From assembly GCF_004402235.1 (NCBI RefSeq), contig NZ_SOFS01000005.1, forward strand, positions 1-64,000: a DNA stretch of 64,000 bases. Reading direction: 5' to 3'. This document shows, one piece after another, positions 7,758 through 17,477 of this stretch (its first letter is position 1; each line of letters begins with the position of its first letter). This DNA comes from Cryobacterium glucosi. GTDB taxonomy: Bacteria > Actinomycetota > Actinomycetes > Actinomycetales > Microbacteriaceae. A program made the translations under genes and the position numbers. The notes under the pieces were generated by a model. The model was not told the origin of the DNA and made no database searches. It saw only the letters and a program-made list of their open reading frames with translations.

Positions 7758-8816
7758 GTGCGCCAGGGCGCCGTTCCTCCCGCCGCCGGCGCAACTCCTG
7801 CCGGGACCCGCGCGCGCGTGCCGCTGTGGCTCAAGGTACTCCTGTCGACGGCCCTGCTCTTCGTCATCGTCTGGTTCGTCGTCGTGCCGCAGTTCGCCGG
7901 CGTTGAGGCAGCCCTCGCGTCGCTGGAAAGCGTTTCGCTGCCGCTCGTTCTCCTGGCCGCTGCCCTCCAGCTGTCCTCGCTGCTCTCCTTCAGCGCGTTG
8001 ACCGCCGCGGTGCTCGGACCCGTCCGGCCGGGCTACTTCACCCTGCTCCGGATCGACCTCGCGGACCTCGGGGTGAACCACGTGGTGCCCGGCGGAGGAG
8101 CGACGGCAGCCGCGGTGCGCTTCCGGCTCCTCGTCCGCGCCGGAGTGCGATCCGGCGCTGCGCTCACCACGGCGACCATCGAGACCACTGGTTCGAACCT
8201 CGTGCTCGGGATCGTGTTCGCCGGCGGGATCCTGTTGTCGATCACGACCCTTGTCGTCACGGGCACGTACATCGTGGCAGGGACGGTGGTGCTGGTCCTG
8301 CTGGTCGGCACGGGCGCCGGCGTCTGGTTCCTGACCCGCCGGACTGAGCTTGTCGTGCGTGGATCGCGCCGGGTGGCGGCGCGCGTGCCGCTGGTCTCCG
8401 AGGATCGGGTCGAGGTCTTCGTTCGCAGCGTGGCGGCGCAGGTCCTCGAGCTCGTCACAGACCGACGGCGGATGTCCGCCGCGCTCGGCCTCGCCGGCGC
8501 GAACTGGCTTCTCGACGCTGCTTCGCTCGGAGTCCTGCTCGCCGCGTTCGGGCATCCGCTTGCTATCGGCCCGCTGCTGGCGGTCTACGGGCTCGGCGGG
8601 CTCCTCGCGCTCCTGCCGTTGACCCCGGGAGGCCTCGGTATCGTCGAGGGTGTGCTCGTGCCCGCCCTCGTCGCGGTCGGGACTCCGCACGCGACGGCGC
8701 TGCTCGCCGTTGTCGGCTGGCGGGTGCTCGAGTTCTGGCTTCCGATCCCGCTCGGTCTCGCCGCCTACGTTTCGCTGCGCCTCGGCGTGCTCCGGCGGCG
8801 TCCCGCCGCTCCCTGA
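7758..8816 (+). CDS. Lysylphosphatidylglycerol synthase transmembrane-like/flippase-like protein
   Basis: A 352-residue polytopic protein with about eight helices. It has the UPF0104/LPG-synthetase transmembrane signatures NHVVPGGGATAAAVRF at about residue 96 and LLALLPLTPGGLGIVEG near residue 288. The family includes the flippase half of MprF and uncharacterised lipid-handling proteins; no aminoacyl-transferase domain is attached here. It starts at GTG 7758, seven bases from the previous gene. Its stop is only three bases from the stop of the convergent response-regulator gene. Confidence 0.85.
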   Translation: MRQGAVPPAAGATPAGTRARVPLWLKVLLSTALLFVIVWFVVVPQFAGVEAALASLESVSLPLVLLAAALQLSSLLSFSALTAAVLGPVRPGYFTLLRIDLADLGVNHVVPGGGATAAAVRFRLLVRAGVRSGAALTTATIETTGSNLVLGIVFAGGILLSITTLVVTGTYIVAGTVVLVLLVGTGAGVWFLTRRTELVVRGSRRVAARVPLVSEDRVEVFVRSVAAQVLELVTDRRRMSAALGLAGANWLLDAASLGVLLAAFGHPLAIGPLLAVYGLGGLLALLPLTPGGLGIVEGVLVPALVAVGTPHATALLAVVGWRVLEFWLPIPLGLAAYVSLRLGVLRRRPAAP

Positions 8817-8819
8817 GCG

Positions 8820-9533
8820 TCACGGGCGCGGTATGCGCATCCAGGAATATTCGTTCTCCGGACGCCCAGGCGTCCCGTAGCGCGGAGAGCGCAGAACGGT
8901 TCCGGTGTCCGCGAGGTATTCGAGGTACCGGCGAGCCGTCACCCGGGAGATCCCGAGTGCGTCGGTGACCTCGCTCGAGGAGACCGGGGACTCGTGCTCT
9001 TTGAGGAAGTCGACGACGGCCGAGAGGGTGCCTTCCGCGAGTCCCTTCGGCCGGGGAAGCTCGGCGGGCGCGCGCAGGCTCGCGAATGCCAGGTCGACGT
9101 CCGACTGGTTGGTGACCCGGGATTGGGTGCCGAGCTGGAGTCGGAAGTCCCGGTACTGGCCGAGCTTCTGCGCGAAGGTCGCGTAGGTGAACGGCTTGAT
9201 CAGGTATTGGACGATGCCTGCTGCCACCGCGCCACGCACGATCTTCAGGTCGCGCACCGCCGTGATCGCGATGATGTCCGTCATCAGCCCGGCCGAACGC
9301 ATCCGGCGGCTGACGTCGAGGCCGTGGAGGTCGGGGAGGGTCATGTCCATCAGGACCAGGTCGATCGGGCGGCCCGCGGACTCGGCTTCTGCCAGCGAAC
9401 GCAGGGCGGAGTGTCCGTCCCGCGCGGTTCCGGCGTGGACGAAGCCTGCCAGGCGACCGAGATAGACCGCGTGGGCTTCAGCCGCGATGGCCTCGTCTTC
9501 GACGACGAGCACGCGGATGTCCGCGTCAGGCAT
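8820..9533 (-). CDS. CitB/DcuR-type response regulator
   Basis: A 237-residue protein. A receiver domain at residues 6-125 has acidic residues VEDE (11-14), phospho-acceptor D63 in LVLMDMTLPD, and the conserved Lys in YLIKPFTY. The C-terminal winged helix (SSSEVTDALGISRVTARRYL) is of the CitB/DcuR class. It overlaps the kinase gene by 8 bp and so should be translationally coupled. By family, it activates dicarboxylate or citrate uptake genes; dctA lies divergently on the other side of the kinase. Confidence 0.92.
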   Translation of the reverse strand: MPDADIRVLVVEDEAIAAEAHAVYLGRLAGFVHAGTARDGHSALRSLAEAESAGRPIDLVLMDMTLPDLHGLDVSRRMRSAGLMTDIIAITAVRDLKIVRGAVAAGIVQYLIKPFTYATFAQKLGQYRDFRLQLGTQSRVTNQSDVDLAFASLRAPAELPRPKGLAEGTLSAVVDFLKEHESPVSSSEVTDALGISRVTARRYLEYLADTGTVLRSPRYGTPGRPENEYSWMRIPRP

Positions 9534-11196
9534 CGTGCGGATCCCTCGCTCCGGTGGGGCGCACGCCGGCGACCTCTGCTGAGGGTGCCCGGCAGGGAAG
9601 CGTGACCGTGAAGACCGCGCCCCGCCGGAATCCGATGGTCAGGGTGCCGCCGAGGCGGTTGACGGTCTGTTGGACCAGTGCGAGGCCGAGCCCACGCCCG
9701 AACTCACCGGGTTCCTTGGTGCTGAAGCCGCGGCGAAGCACGTCGTCGAGCATTTCCGGATCGACGCCATGGCCGCTGTCGGCGACTTCGACGACGACGG
9801 AGGCCGCACCGCTGTGCACGGAGAGGTGGACCTCCCGCGGCGCCGCGGCGTCCATTGCCGCGTCGAGGGCGTTGTCGATCAGGTTGCCCACGATCGTGAC
9901 GAGGTCCCTGGCCTGCAGCCCGGTGTCGGACAGGCTGCCGGTGGCCTCGACGGCGAGGACGACGCCGAGCTCGCTGGCCTGGGCGAACTTACCCATCAGC
10001 AGTGCGCTCAGCACGGGCTCGTCGACCGACGCGACCACCTCGTCCGTCAACATCTGGCCGAGTTCGAGGTCCCTGGTCGCGAATTCCAGTGCGTCTCCGG
10101 TGCGGCCGAGTTCCATCAGCGAGACGATCGTGTGCAGCCGGTTGGCATGCTCGTGGGTCTGGGCCCGCAAGGCATCGGACAGGGTCTGCATGGACTGCAG
10201 CTCGCTGCCCAGGGACTCCAGATCGGTGTGGTCGCGGATCGTGGCGACCCACCCCATCGGCGTCGATTTCCCACGGCCGCTCACGGGTGGCGCGAGTGCG
10301 GGCTGCTGGCTGACGACGAGCACCCGGGTGCTGGTGAGGTGGATCTCATCCTGCACGGGGCGGCCACTGCGGAGCAGGTCACCGAGTCCCGCCGGGAGCT
10401 CGAGCTCGCCGAGGGTCGGGGCGGCGGCCCCGCCCCTCGGATTCGCCGGTCGGGACGGGATGCCGAGAAGCTCGGCGGCCTGGTCGTTGTAGAGAACGAG
10501 GTCGCCCTTCAGATCAACGAGGACGAGGCCTTCCCGCACGGAATGCAGTACGGAGTCGTAGTACACGAACAGCTGGGCGAGCTGTTCCGGTCCCCAGCCC
10601 AGGGTGACCCTGCGCAGGTAGCGCCCGATCAGGGACGTGACGATCGCGCCGGCCACGAGGAGGGCGAGTGCCAGGCCCAGGACAGCGGGCAGTCGGGCGG
10701 TCAGGGCGATCGACAGGTTGCTGGTCTTCACCCCGGCAGCGACGAGCGCGCGGACGGCGCCCTGCGCATCGACGACGGGCACGACTGCGCGGACGGACGG
10801 GCCCAGGGTTCCCGTCGTGACCTCGGTGAACGGCGTTCCCGCCAGGGCCGGCGCGATGGTGCCGATGTACGGCCGCCCGATTTCAGACTCGGTGGGGTGA
10901 GTCCATCTGGTTCGGTCCGGCGCCATGATCGTGATGAAGTCGAGCCCCGCCTTCTGCGTGACGCTGAGCGCGTATGGCTGCAGGAGCGCGCTCGGATCCG
11001 GGGCCCCGCTGGCCTCCAGGACGAGCGGGTTCTCCGCGATGGCCGTCGCGACCGACAGCATCCGGCTCTCGGTTTCGGCGTAGCCGCGATCGCGAGCGTC
11101 GATGAACAGTGCCGTGCCGACCGAGGCGGCGAGCGCGACGATGAAGACGGAATGGGCCAGGAAGAGCCGGCGCGCGATGCTCCAGTCGCGGATCAT
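9526..11196 (-). CDS. CitA/DcuS-type sensor histidine kinase
   Basis: A 556-residue membrane kinase. The first helix is at about residues 12-32. A periplasmic PDC-type sensor follows (GAPDPSALLQPYALSVTQKA, then IGRPYIGTIAPALAG), then a second helix at about 177-198. Next come a PAS domain and the histidine box with H348 in THEHANRLHTIVSLMELG. The ATP-binding domain carries GNLIDNALDAA, DSGHGVDPEM and GRGLGLALVQQ. This matches sensors of citrate, C4-dicarboxylates or related acids. It forms an operon with the overlapping response-regulator gene. Confidence 0.92.
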   Translation of the reverse strand: MIRDWSIARRLFLAHSVFIVALAASVGTALFIDARDRGYAETESRMLSVATAIAENPLVLEASGAPDPSALLQPYALSVTQKAGLDFITIMAPDRTRWTHPTESEIGRPYIGTIAPALAGTPFTEVTTGTLGPSVRAVVPVVDAQGAVRALVAAGVKTSNLSIALTARLPAVLGLALALLVAGAIVTSLIGRYLRRVTLGWGPEQLAQLFVYYDSVLHSVREGLVLVDLKGDLVLYNDQAAELLGIPSRPANPRGGAAAPTLGELELPAGLGDLLRSGRPVQDEIHLTSTRVLVVSQQPALAPPVSGRGKSTPMGWVATIRDHTDLESLGSELQSMQTLSDALRAQTHEHANRLHTIVSLMELGRTGDALEFATRDLELGQMLTDEVVASVDEPVLSALLMGKFAQASELGVVLAVEATGSLSDTGLQARDLVTIVGNLIDNALDAAMDAAAPREVHLSVHSGAASVVVEVADSGHGVDPEMLDDVLRRGFSTKEPGEFGRGLGLALVQQTVNRLGGTLTIGFRRGAVFTVTLPCRAPSAEVAGVRPTGARDPHDA

Positions 11197-11232
11197 GGCG
11201 TGCCGCCCTTCTCACCTCGATGTGAATGAAAC

Positions 11233-11260
11233 CATATGCCCGTCGCGCGTGAACAATATG
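11233..11260. promoter_or_regulatory. AT-rich inverted repeat between kinase and dctA
   Basis: CATAT at 11233-11237 and ATATG at 11256-11260 form an inverted pair in an otherwise GC-rich divergent promoter region. It is a candidate response-regulator or promoter element; no more can be said from one copy. Confidence 0.3.
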
Positions 11261-11330
11261 ACCGCAACCGTGACGCCACGCGCCGCGTCGACCATTCTGA
11301 AACGCACAACACCAGACAAAGGAGTCTCTC

Positions 11331-12725
11331 ATGGCAGCACTGCGAGCCACTCGTCCGGTCCGGCCGGCGAAACGGATCGACACGTCCCACTACCTGTACA
11401 TCGCGGTCGTCGTGGCCGTCGTGCTCGGCATCACCGTCGGCCTGCTTTTCGGCGGGAAGGACGGCTTCGCCGTCTCGCTCAAGCCGCTCGGCGACGTGTT
11501 CATCGCACTCATCAAGATGATGATCTCGCCGATCATCTTCTGCACGATCGTGATCGGCATCGGCTCGATCGCGAAGGCCGCGACGGTCGGACGGATCGGC
11601 GGACTGGCGCTCGGGTACTTCCTCGTCATGTCGACCTTCGCACTCGGAATCGGGCTGCTGGTCGGGAACCTGATCCACCCCGGCGCAGGGCTCGACCTGA
11701 AAGCGGCCGCGGCATACGTGCCGCCGGCCGCCGCGGACTCGCAGGGCTTCTTCCTGGGCATCATCCCGACGACGCTCTTCTCGTCGTTGACGAGCGGCAA
11801 CATCCTGCAGACCCTCTTCGTCGCACTGATCGCCGGGTTCGCCCTGCAGAAGATGGGCAGGGCGGGCAAACCGATACTCGAGGCGATCGCGAACGTGCAG
11901 GCCCTCGTCTTCCGGATCCTGATCATGGTGATGTGGCTCGCTCCGATCGGCGCGTTCGGCGCCATCGCGGCGGTCGTGGGCGCGACAGGCTTCCAGGCCG
12001 TGGTCAGTCTCTTCACCCTGATGGGCGCCTTCTACCTCACCTGCATCCTCTTCATCGTCGTCATCCTCGGCGGGCTGCTGAAGATTTCCACCGGCGTGAG
12101 CATCTTCAAGCTGATGCGCTACCTCGGCCGGGAATACCTGTTGATCTTCTCGACGTCGTCGTCTGAGGCGGCGCTGCCGCGGCTGATCGCCAAGATGGAG
12201 CACCTCGGTGTCTCGAAGCCGGTCGTCGGCGTCACCGTGCCGACGGGGTACTCGTTCAACCTCGACGGCACCGCCATCTACCTGACCATGGCCTCCCTCT
12301 TCATCGCCACAGCAATGGGCCAGCCCCTCGCCCTCGGCGAGCAGATCGGCCTGCTCGTGTTCATGATCATCGCGTCGAAGGGAGCCGCCGGTGTGTCAGG
12401 TGCCGGCCTCGCGACCCTCGCTGCGGGGCTGCAGGCCCACGCCCCGCAGCTGCTCGGCGGTGTCGGCTTCATCGTCGGCATCGACCGGTTCATGTCGGAG
12501 GCCCGCGCACTCACGAACTTCACCGGCAATGCCGTGGCCACCGTTCTGATCGGCTCCTGGACCCGGGAGATCGACAGGGCCCAGGTCGACCGGGTCCTCG
12601 ACCGACTGGAGCCGTTCGACGAGACCACGATGATGGCGCACACCATCGATCCCACCCCCGCGGAGCGGTCCGTCGCGGCAGAACGGGCTGCGCAGTCTGC
12701 GGTGCTCGAAGACGCCAGGCACTGA
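11331..12725 (+). CDS. dctA: Dicarboxylate:cation symporter DctA
   Basis: A 464-residue member of the DAACS/glutamate-transporter fold. Visible signatures are the Ser-rich hairpin IFSTSSSEAALPRLI, the FNLDGTAIYLTMASLFIA segment that binds the cation, and the GAAGVSGAGLATLAAGL second hairpin followed by GIDRFMSEARALTNFTGN. It should import C4-dicarboxylates such as succinate, fumarate and malate with protons or Na+. AAAGGAG lies seven bases upstream of ATG 11331. It is divergent from the CitA/DcuS-type kinase pair, which fits regulation by it. A strong hairpin terminates it. Confidence 0.92.
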   Translation: MAALRATRPVRPAKRIDTSHYLYIAVVVAVVLGITVGLLFGGKDGFAVSLKPLGDVFIALIKMMISPIIFCTIVIGIGSIAKAATVGRIGGLALGYFLVMSTFALGIGLLVGNLIHPGAGLDLKAAAAYVPPAAADSQGFFLGIIPTTLFSSLTSGNILQTLFVALIAGFALQKMGRAGKPILEAIANVQALVFRILIMVMWLAPIGAFGAIAAVVGATGFQAVVSLFTLMGAFYLTCILFIVVILGGLLKISTGVSIFKLMRYLGREYLLIFSTSSSEAALPRLIAKMEHLGVSKPVVGVTVPTGYSFNLDGTAIYLTMASLFIATAMGQPLALGEQIGLLVFMIIASKGAAGVSGAGLATLAAGLQAHAPQLLGGVGFIVGIDRFMSEARALTNFTGNAVATVLIGSWTREIDRAQVDRVLDRLEPFDETTMMAHTIDPTPAERSVAAERAAQSAVLEDARH

Positions 12726-12754
12726 CCCAGGCCCCACCTGGTGCGCGGCGCCGG

Positions 12755-12777
12755 GCCCGCCCCCTTCGAGGGCGGGC
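12755..12777 (+). terminator. Intrinsic-type hairpin after dctA
   Basis: GCCCGCCC at 12755-12762 pairs perfectly with GGGCGGGC at 12770-12777 around a seven-base loop, 30 bp after the dctA stop. There is no T run, as is common in high-GC actinobacteria. Confidence 0.7.
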
Positions 12778-12866
12778 TCGCCGTCGCGCATCCGTGTTCT
12801 CGCCGGGGAGGGATAGTCTCGGAATCAGCGCCGCCGGAGGCGCCTGACCGGGGGACCGAGAAGAAG

Positions 12867-15587
12867 ATGACGGAGATGCCCGACCTCACGTCGAAGGAAA
12901 CCGCGAGGCTGAACCCGGAGCCTCCCGAGGCGACGACGCTCGCGGACTTCGCGAGCAGCAGCGCCGGTGAGGTGCTGAGCCGACTCGGGTCAACGGCTGC
13001 GGGCCTGACCGGCGTCGAGGCAGCTCGTCGGCTCGCCTCGACCGGACCCAATGCGGTGCGCACGCACAAGGCAGGTCCCCTGTCCGTGCTCGGCAGGCAA
13101 CTGCGCAGTCCCATCCTCATCCTCCTGATCGTGACCGCCGCCCTGTCGCTTCTCCTCGGGGACGTCACCAACTCCATCGTGATCGGCGTCATCCTCCTGG
13201 CGAGCGTCGGGCTCGGCTTCAGCAATGAGTACCGGGCCGAGCTCGCCGCCGAGGCGCTGCATTCGCGGGTGACGCACAAGGCCGTCGCCGTCAGGGACGG
13301 GTCCCTGGTCGAGATCGATGTCGTCGACATCGTTCCCGGCGACATCCTCCACCTGTCCCTCGGCGCCGTCGTCCCCGCCGACATCCGCCTGCTCTCGTGT
13401 GAGGACCTGCTCTGCGACGAGAGCATCCTGACCGGGGAATCACTGCCGATCGACAAGTCGCCGGAACCCATCCCCGCCGGAGCGGCGCTCGGCGACCTGA
13501 ACTCCTGCGTGCTGATGGGCACGGTCATCCAGTCCGGAAGCTGCGTCGGCGTGGTCGTCTACACGGGCGCCCACGCCGAATTCGGGCGCATCGCGCTCGG
13601 CCTCGGCACCCGGCAGCCGCAGACCGAGTTCGAGCTCGGCCTGCGGCGTTTCTCGCTGCTGCTGCTCCAGGTGGCCATTGGGTTGACGACGCTCATCTTC
13701 GTCGCGAACCTGCTTCTCCAGCGCCCCCTGCTCGAGTCCCTGCTGTTCTCGCTCGCGATCGCGGTCGGGATCACGCCCCAGCTCCTGCCCGCCGTCGTGT
13801 CTACGAGCCTCGCCACCGGAACCAGGGAGCTCGCGAAGCGCAAGGTGCTGGTCAAGCGCCTGGTCTCGATCGAGGACCTCGGCGACATGGACGTGCTCGT
13901 CACGGACAAGACGGGAACCCTGACCGAGGGGAAGATCTCGTTCACGACGGCGCTCCCTGCCGCCCCGCACGTGGACGCGGGTGACGTCCTCCGGTTCGGG
14001 CTGCTCGCGACCGAGGTCGACTACTCGACGGGCACGGTGTCGACGGTCGGCCAGAACCCGCTCGATGTGGCCGTCTGGGCCGCACCGGAGGCCCCGGCCT
14101 CGCAGGTGTCCGAGTACACCCGGCTCGACGTAATCCCATTCGACCATGAGCGCCGGATGACAAGCGTGCTCGTGCGAGACCCGGCAGGGACGCTCACCCT
14201 CGTCACCAAGGGATCGCCCGAGGATGTGCTCCGGGTCTGCCGCGACGTGGCACCGGCCGCCCGGCACCTGCTCGACCAGCAATACGCGAAGGGCAGCCGC
14301 GTCGTCGCGGTGGCGACCCGGACCGGCTCCGGGCTCACGGACATCAGCCCGGCCGATGAGAACGACCTCACGCTCGCCGGGTTCCTCATCTTCCTCGACC
14401 GCCCGAAACAGAGCGCGCGGGCCTCACTGAAGCGGCTCGAGACCCTGGGCATCTCCGTGAAGATCGCGACGGGGGACAACGCCCGGGTCGCGGAGAAGGT
14501 GTGCGGCGACCTCGGCCTCGAGTCGGGAGGCACCCTGACGGGCGGGGAGATCGACGCCCTCACGGATGCCGAACTCGCGGTCCGGGCGGAGGAAGCGAGC
14601 ATCTTCGCCCGGGTGTCCCCGGAGCAGAAGTCCCGGCTCATCCACGCCCTGCGGGCGAACGGGCGTGCCGTCGGTTTCCTCGGCGACGGCGTCAACGACG
14701 CCCTCGCCCTGCACGGAGCCGACATCGGGATCTCGGTGGACAGCGCAACGGATGTCGCCAAGGACGCCGCGGATGTCGTGCTGCTCGACAAAGACCTCGG
14801 AGTGCTGGCAGACGGGGTGATGGAAGGTCGACGGATCTTCGCGAACACGATCAAGTACGTGCTGATGGGCACCTCGAGCAATTTCGGCAACATGTTCAGC
14901 GCGGCGACGGCATCCGTCGTGCTCAGCTTCCTGCCGATGCTGCCGGGGCAGATCCTGCTGAACAACCTCCTGTACGACGCCGGCCAGCTCGCCATTCCCG
15001 GCGACAGGGTCGACAAGGAGCAGCTGCTCGCGCCCTCGCACTGGGACATCGGGTACATCCGGCGCTTCATGTTCCTGTTCGGCCCGATCAGCTCGCTCTT
15101 CGACTTCGCGACCTTCGCGCTGATGCTCCTGGTCTTCCAGGCCGCGCCCGGAGAGTTCCGGGCCGGGTGGTTCATCGAATCGCTGGCCACGCAGACGCTC
15201 ATCATTTTCGCGATCCGCACCAGACGGGTGCCGTTCCTGCGCAGCCGGGCCTCTCGAGGGCTCACCATCTCGGCGTTCTCCGTTGTCGCGATCGGCATGT
15301 ACCTGCCGTTTTCTCCGCTCGCCGGAGTCCTCGGCTTCGACCCGCTGCCGCTGCCGTTCTTCCTCGCCCTGGCCGGGATGACCGTGCTGTACCTCGTCCT
15401 GGTCGAGTTCGCCAAGCAGTGGTTCTTCAGCCGCCCCGCGCAGCAGCCGACGGCCACCCGTCAGCGGGTCTCGAGCCACCACCTTGCCCGGCGCGCGGCA
15501 CGCTTCAGCGTCGTGGAACCGGGAGCGGTCGTCGCCAGGCGACGGTCGGCCTCGCGGCGCCGACGTGCCAGGGCCGGGCGGAAATAG
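12867..15587 (+). CDS. mgtA: Magnesium-translocating P-type ATPase
   Basis: A 906-residue P3B-type ATPase. It shows the TGES actuator motif (ILTGESLPIDKS), the phosphorylation site D347 in TDKTGTLTEG, and the hinge GDGVNDALALHGADIGISVD near residue 606. The membrane segment LLNNLLYDAGQLAIPGD near residue 700 is the MgtA/MgtB hallmark, and the length fits the family. It should import Mg2+ under low Mg2+. I start at ATG 12867 (MTEMPDLTSKE), with a GGGGGACC element upstream; longer in-frame starts run through the dctA terminator. The C-terminal tail is Arg-rich (RRSASRRRRARAGRK). No Mg2+ leader was recognised. Confidence 0.92.
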   Translation: MTEMPDLTSKETARLNPEPPEATTLADFASSSAGEVLSRLGSTAAGLTGVEAARRLASTGPNAVRTHKAGPLSVLGRQLRSPILILLIVTAALSLLLGDVTNSIVIGVILLASVGLGFSNEYRAELAAEALHSRVTHKAVAVRDGSLVEIDVVDIVPGDILHLSLGAVVPADIRLLSCEDLLCDESILTGESLPIDKSPEPIPAGAALGDLNSCVLMGTVIQSGSCVGVVVYTGAHAEFGRIALGLGTRQPQTEFELGLRRFSLLLLQVAIGLTTLIFVANLLLQRPLLESLLFSLAIAVGITPQLLPAVVSTSLATGTRELAKRKVLVKRLVSIEDLGDMDVLVTDKTGTLTEGKISFTTALPAAPHVDAGDVLRFGLLATEVDYSTGTVSTVGQNPLDVAVWAAPEAPASQVSEYTRLDVIPFDHERRMTSVLVRDPAGTLTLVTKGSPEDVLRVCRDVAPAARHLLDQQYAKGSRVVAVATRTGSGLTDISPADENDLTLAGFLIFLDRPKQSARASLKRLETLGISVKIATGDNARVAEKVCGDLGLESGGTLTGGEIDALTDAELAVRAEEASIFARVSPEQKSRLIHALRANGRAVGFLGDGVNDALALHGADIGISVDSATDVAKDAADVVLLDKDLGVLADGVMEGRRIFANTIKYVLMGTSSNFGNMFSAATASVVLSFLPMLPGQILLNNLLYDAGQLAIPGDRVDKEQLLAPSHWDIGYIRRFMFLFGPISSLFDFATFALMLLVFQAAPGEFRAGWFIESLATQTLIIFAIRTRRVPFLRSRASRGLTISAFSVVAIGMYLPFSPLAGVLGFDPLPLPFFLALAGMTVLYLVLVEFAKQWFFSRPAQQPTATRQRVSSHHLARRAARFSVVEPGAVVARRRSASRRRRARAGRK

Positions 15588-15644
15588 CCTCACGACGCAG
15601 GCGGATCCTGACGGAGGCTGATCAGGGGCCGATCAGGAAACGGA

Positions 15645-16082
15645 TCAGGAGGCGAGGGCGGCGACGATCGAGTCGCCCCACTGTCGTGCCCGGTCGAGCT
15701 CCCCGTCGGCGAGCGGTCCGGTCTTGCCGTCGACGATGAACCCCGTCGGCCGGGTCAGGATGTGGGCCCCTGCGGACTTGAGCCTGCGGGTCACCCTTCC
15801 TGCGGCATCCCCGTGCAGGGGCGAGTGGACCCGGGTGTCGAAGGCGGCAGCCTGGATGCCGCGCAGGGTGCCGGGGTTCAACTGGTCGAGGAAGGCCTGC
15901 ATCCGCGGTGACGGACGCCAGCCGTTGATCGGGCAGCCGACGACGAGGAGATCCACTCCGGTCAGGCTGTCCGGGCTGATGGTCGAAACGGACACCGCAC
16001 TGCCGCCGATCGCATCCGCGATGGCCCCTGCAACGGATTCGGTGGTGCCGTAGTTGGAATCGAAGACAACGAGCGCGCTCAC
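15645..16082 (-). CDS. Flavodoxin-domain protein
   Basis: A 145-residue protein with an N-terminal flavodoxin-type FMN loop (VVFDSNYGTTESVAGAIADA) and the second loop VVGCPINGWRPSPRM. The size fits a single flavodoxin domain of the actinobacterial type. Its partner enzyme is not evident. It stands alone, convergent with mgtA and 118 bp from the biotin transporter operon, which reads in the same direction. Confidence 0.85.
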   Translation of the reverse strand: MSALVVFDSNYGTTESVAGAIADAIGGSAVSVSTISPDSLTGVDLLVVGCPINGWRPSPRMQAFLDQLNPGTLRGIQAAAFDTRVHSPLHGDAAGRVTRRLKSAGAHILTRPTGFIVDGKTGPLADGELDRARQWGDSIVAALAS

Positions 16083-16200
16083 GAGCGGCCTCCAGTCGGA
16101 AACGACGGTTCAGATGCTCTCAGTGTGGTCCCGGAGGGTGGGCCTGTCGAGGCTCGTTCGTGCCGGAGAAGCACCCAGAACGGGTGTCAGACGGGTGCGA

Positions 16201-16794
16201 TCAGTCGTCGAGGCCGCGCGCGACGAGGGCCTCACCGATCGCATCCGCTGCGTACAGGGAGCGCACGACGACCGGCACCGCGAGCGCGAGCAGGGAACCC
16301 TGGGTGCCGCGGGCCCTGCGTGCCTCGAGTACCTCGGTGACGATCTCGGCGACGAGGGGGATGCAGCGCAGAGTGATCGCAACGAGCAGTCCGACCCTGT
16401 CGGCATCGACCCAGCGATCGAAGGGGCGGAGCAGCCGCTGGAACCCCTCGAGGACCGCCGTGACGGTGGTCGTGAGCGTGAAGAGCGCTGCGAGGGCGAC
16501 GGCCGCGAGCAGCCGCCCGGCCATGAGCGCCGCCGGCACCCAGCCAGACAGGAGCGCCTGGATCGGCACGGCGATCAGGAGGATCCACAGGATCGGACCG
16601 ATCTGCTGCCAGGCTGCGCGCGGAGGCACGCCGGCCACGGGATACAGGCCGGCGATGATGCCGAGCGCGACCAGGAGCTGCCACGGCTCGCCGAGAATGC
16701 CGACCCAGAGCACCCCGGCCGACAGGACGGCGAGCTTGAGCAGGGTCGGCGCCCGGTGGAGGAGTGAATGCCCGGGGGAGTAGAGGCCAATCAT
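16201..16794 (-). CDS. bioN: Biotin ECF transporter, transmembrane T component (EcfT/BioN)
   Basis: A 197-residue membrane protein with about five helices and the EcfT coupling segment VLEARRARG near residue 158, which contacts the ATPase. The start MIGLYSPGHSLLHRAPTLLKL is typical of BioN. It overlaps the bioM gene by 4 bp and lies last in bioY-bioM-bioN. It links the substrate-binding BioY to the ATPase. Confidence 0.88.
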   Translation of the reverse strand: MIGLYSPGHSLLHRAPTLLKLAVLSAGVLWVGILGEPWQLLVALGIIAGLYPVAGVPPRAAWQQIGPILWILLIAVPIQALLSGWVPAALMAGRLLAAVALAALFTLTTTVTAVLEGFQRLLRPFDRWVDADRVGLLVAITLRCIPLVAEIVTEVLEARRARGTQGSLLALAVPVVVRSLYAADAIGEALVARGLDD

Positions 16795-17471
16795 GCCAGC
16801 AATGCCCGGTACGCATCGATGGCCACGGCCGGTGCGCCGTCCGCGACGACCGTGCCGTCCTCGATGCAGATCACCCTGTCGAAGTCTTCGAGCAGGTCGA
16901 GCTGATGGGTGACCACGATCACCTGCTGGGTCATGGCCCGGAAGAGGTCGGCGATGCGCCGGGAATTACGGGCGTCCAGGAGCGTTGTCGGCTCGTCGGC
17001 CACGACGACCTGCGGCTCGCCGACGAGGACGGCGGCGAGGGCGAGCAACTGCTTCTGGCCGCCGGAGAGCCGATGCGCCGGATGGGCAGCGTGGGCGCTG
17101 AGCCCGAAGCGGTCGAGTGCCGCCTGGGTGCGGCCGGCGATCTCGGCGGCGCCCAGTCCGCGTTTGCGGAGGCTGAACGCGACGTCTTCCTCGACGGTGG
17201 GCATCACGATCTGGTTGTCGGGATTGGTGAAGATGAAGCCGACCCTGTGCCGTACTTCGCGCGCGTTCTTCGCGACGAGGAGCCCGTCGACCGTGACAGT
17301 CCCGGCATCCGGTGTGATGAGCCCGTTGATCAGGCGGACGAGGGTGGATTTGCCCGAGCCGTTCGCGCCGACGATCCCGATGCGGCGTTCGGTGAGGGTG
17401 AGGCTCAGGTCGCGGAGCACGCTGCGGTCGCCGAAGGAGTGCGACACTCCGTCGAAGACGATCGTGCTCAC
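16791..17471 (-). CDS. bioM: Biotin ECF transporter ATPase (BioM)
   Basis: A 226-residue ABC ATPase. Walker A is GANGSGKST (residues 35-43), the Q-loop region is FTNPDNQIVMPTVEEDVAF, the signature is LSGGQKQ, Walker B is VVVADEPT, and the switch His is in VVTHQLD. The sequence NPDNQ is usual in ECF-type ATPases. It powers biotin uptake with BioY and BioN. It starts six bases after bioY ends. Confidence 0.92.
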   Translation of the reverse strand: MSTIVFDGVSHSFGDRSVLRDLSLTLTERRIGIVGANGSGKSTLVRLINGLITPDAGTVTVDGLLVAKNAREVRHRVGFIFTNPDNQIVMPTVEEDVAFSLRKRGLGAAEIAGRTQAALDRFGLSAHAAHPAHRLSGGQKQLLALAAVLVGEPQVVVADEPTTLLDARNSRRIADLFRAMTQQVIVVTHQLDLLEDFDRVICIEDGTVVADGAPAVAIDAYRALLA

Positions 17472-17477
17472 GGTGGC

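Noticed and set aside
12741..12866. Longer N-terminus for the Mg2+ ATPase
   Set aside because: It would be translated from inside the dctA terminator and has no family homology.
15586..15640. AGCCTC/GAGGCT pairing and GATCAGG repeats after the Mg2+ ATPase
   Set aside because: The stem is six pairs with a 22-base loop; too weak to call a terminator.
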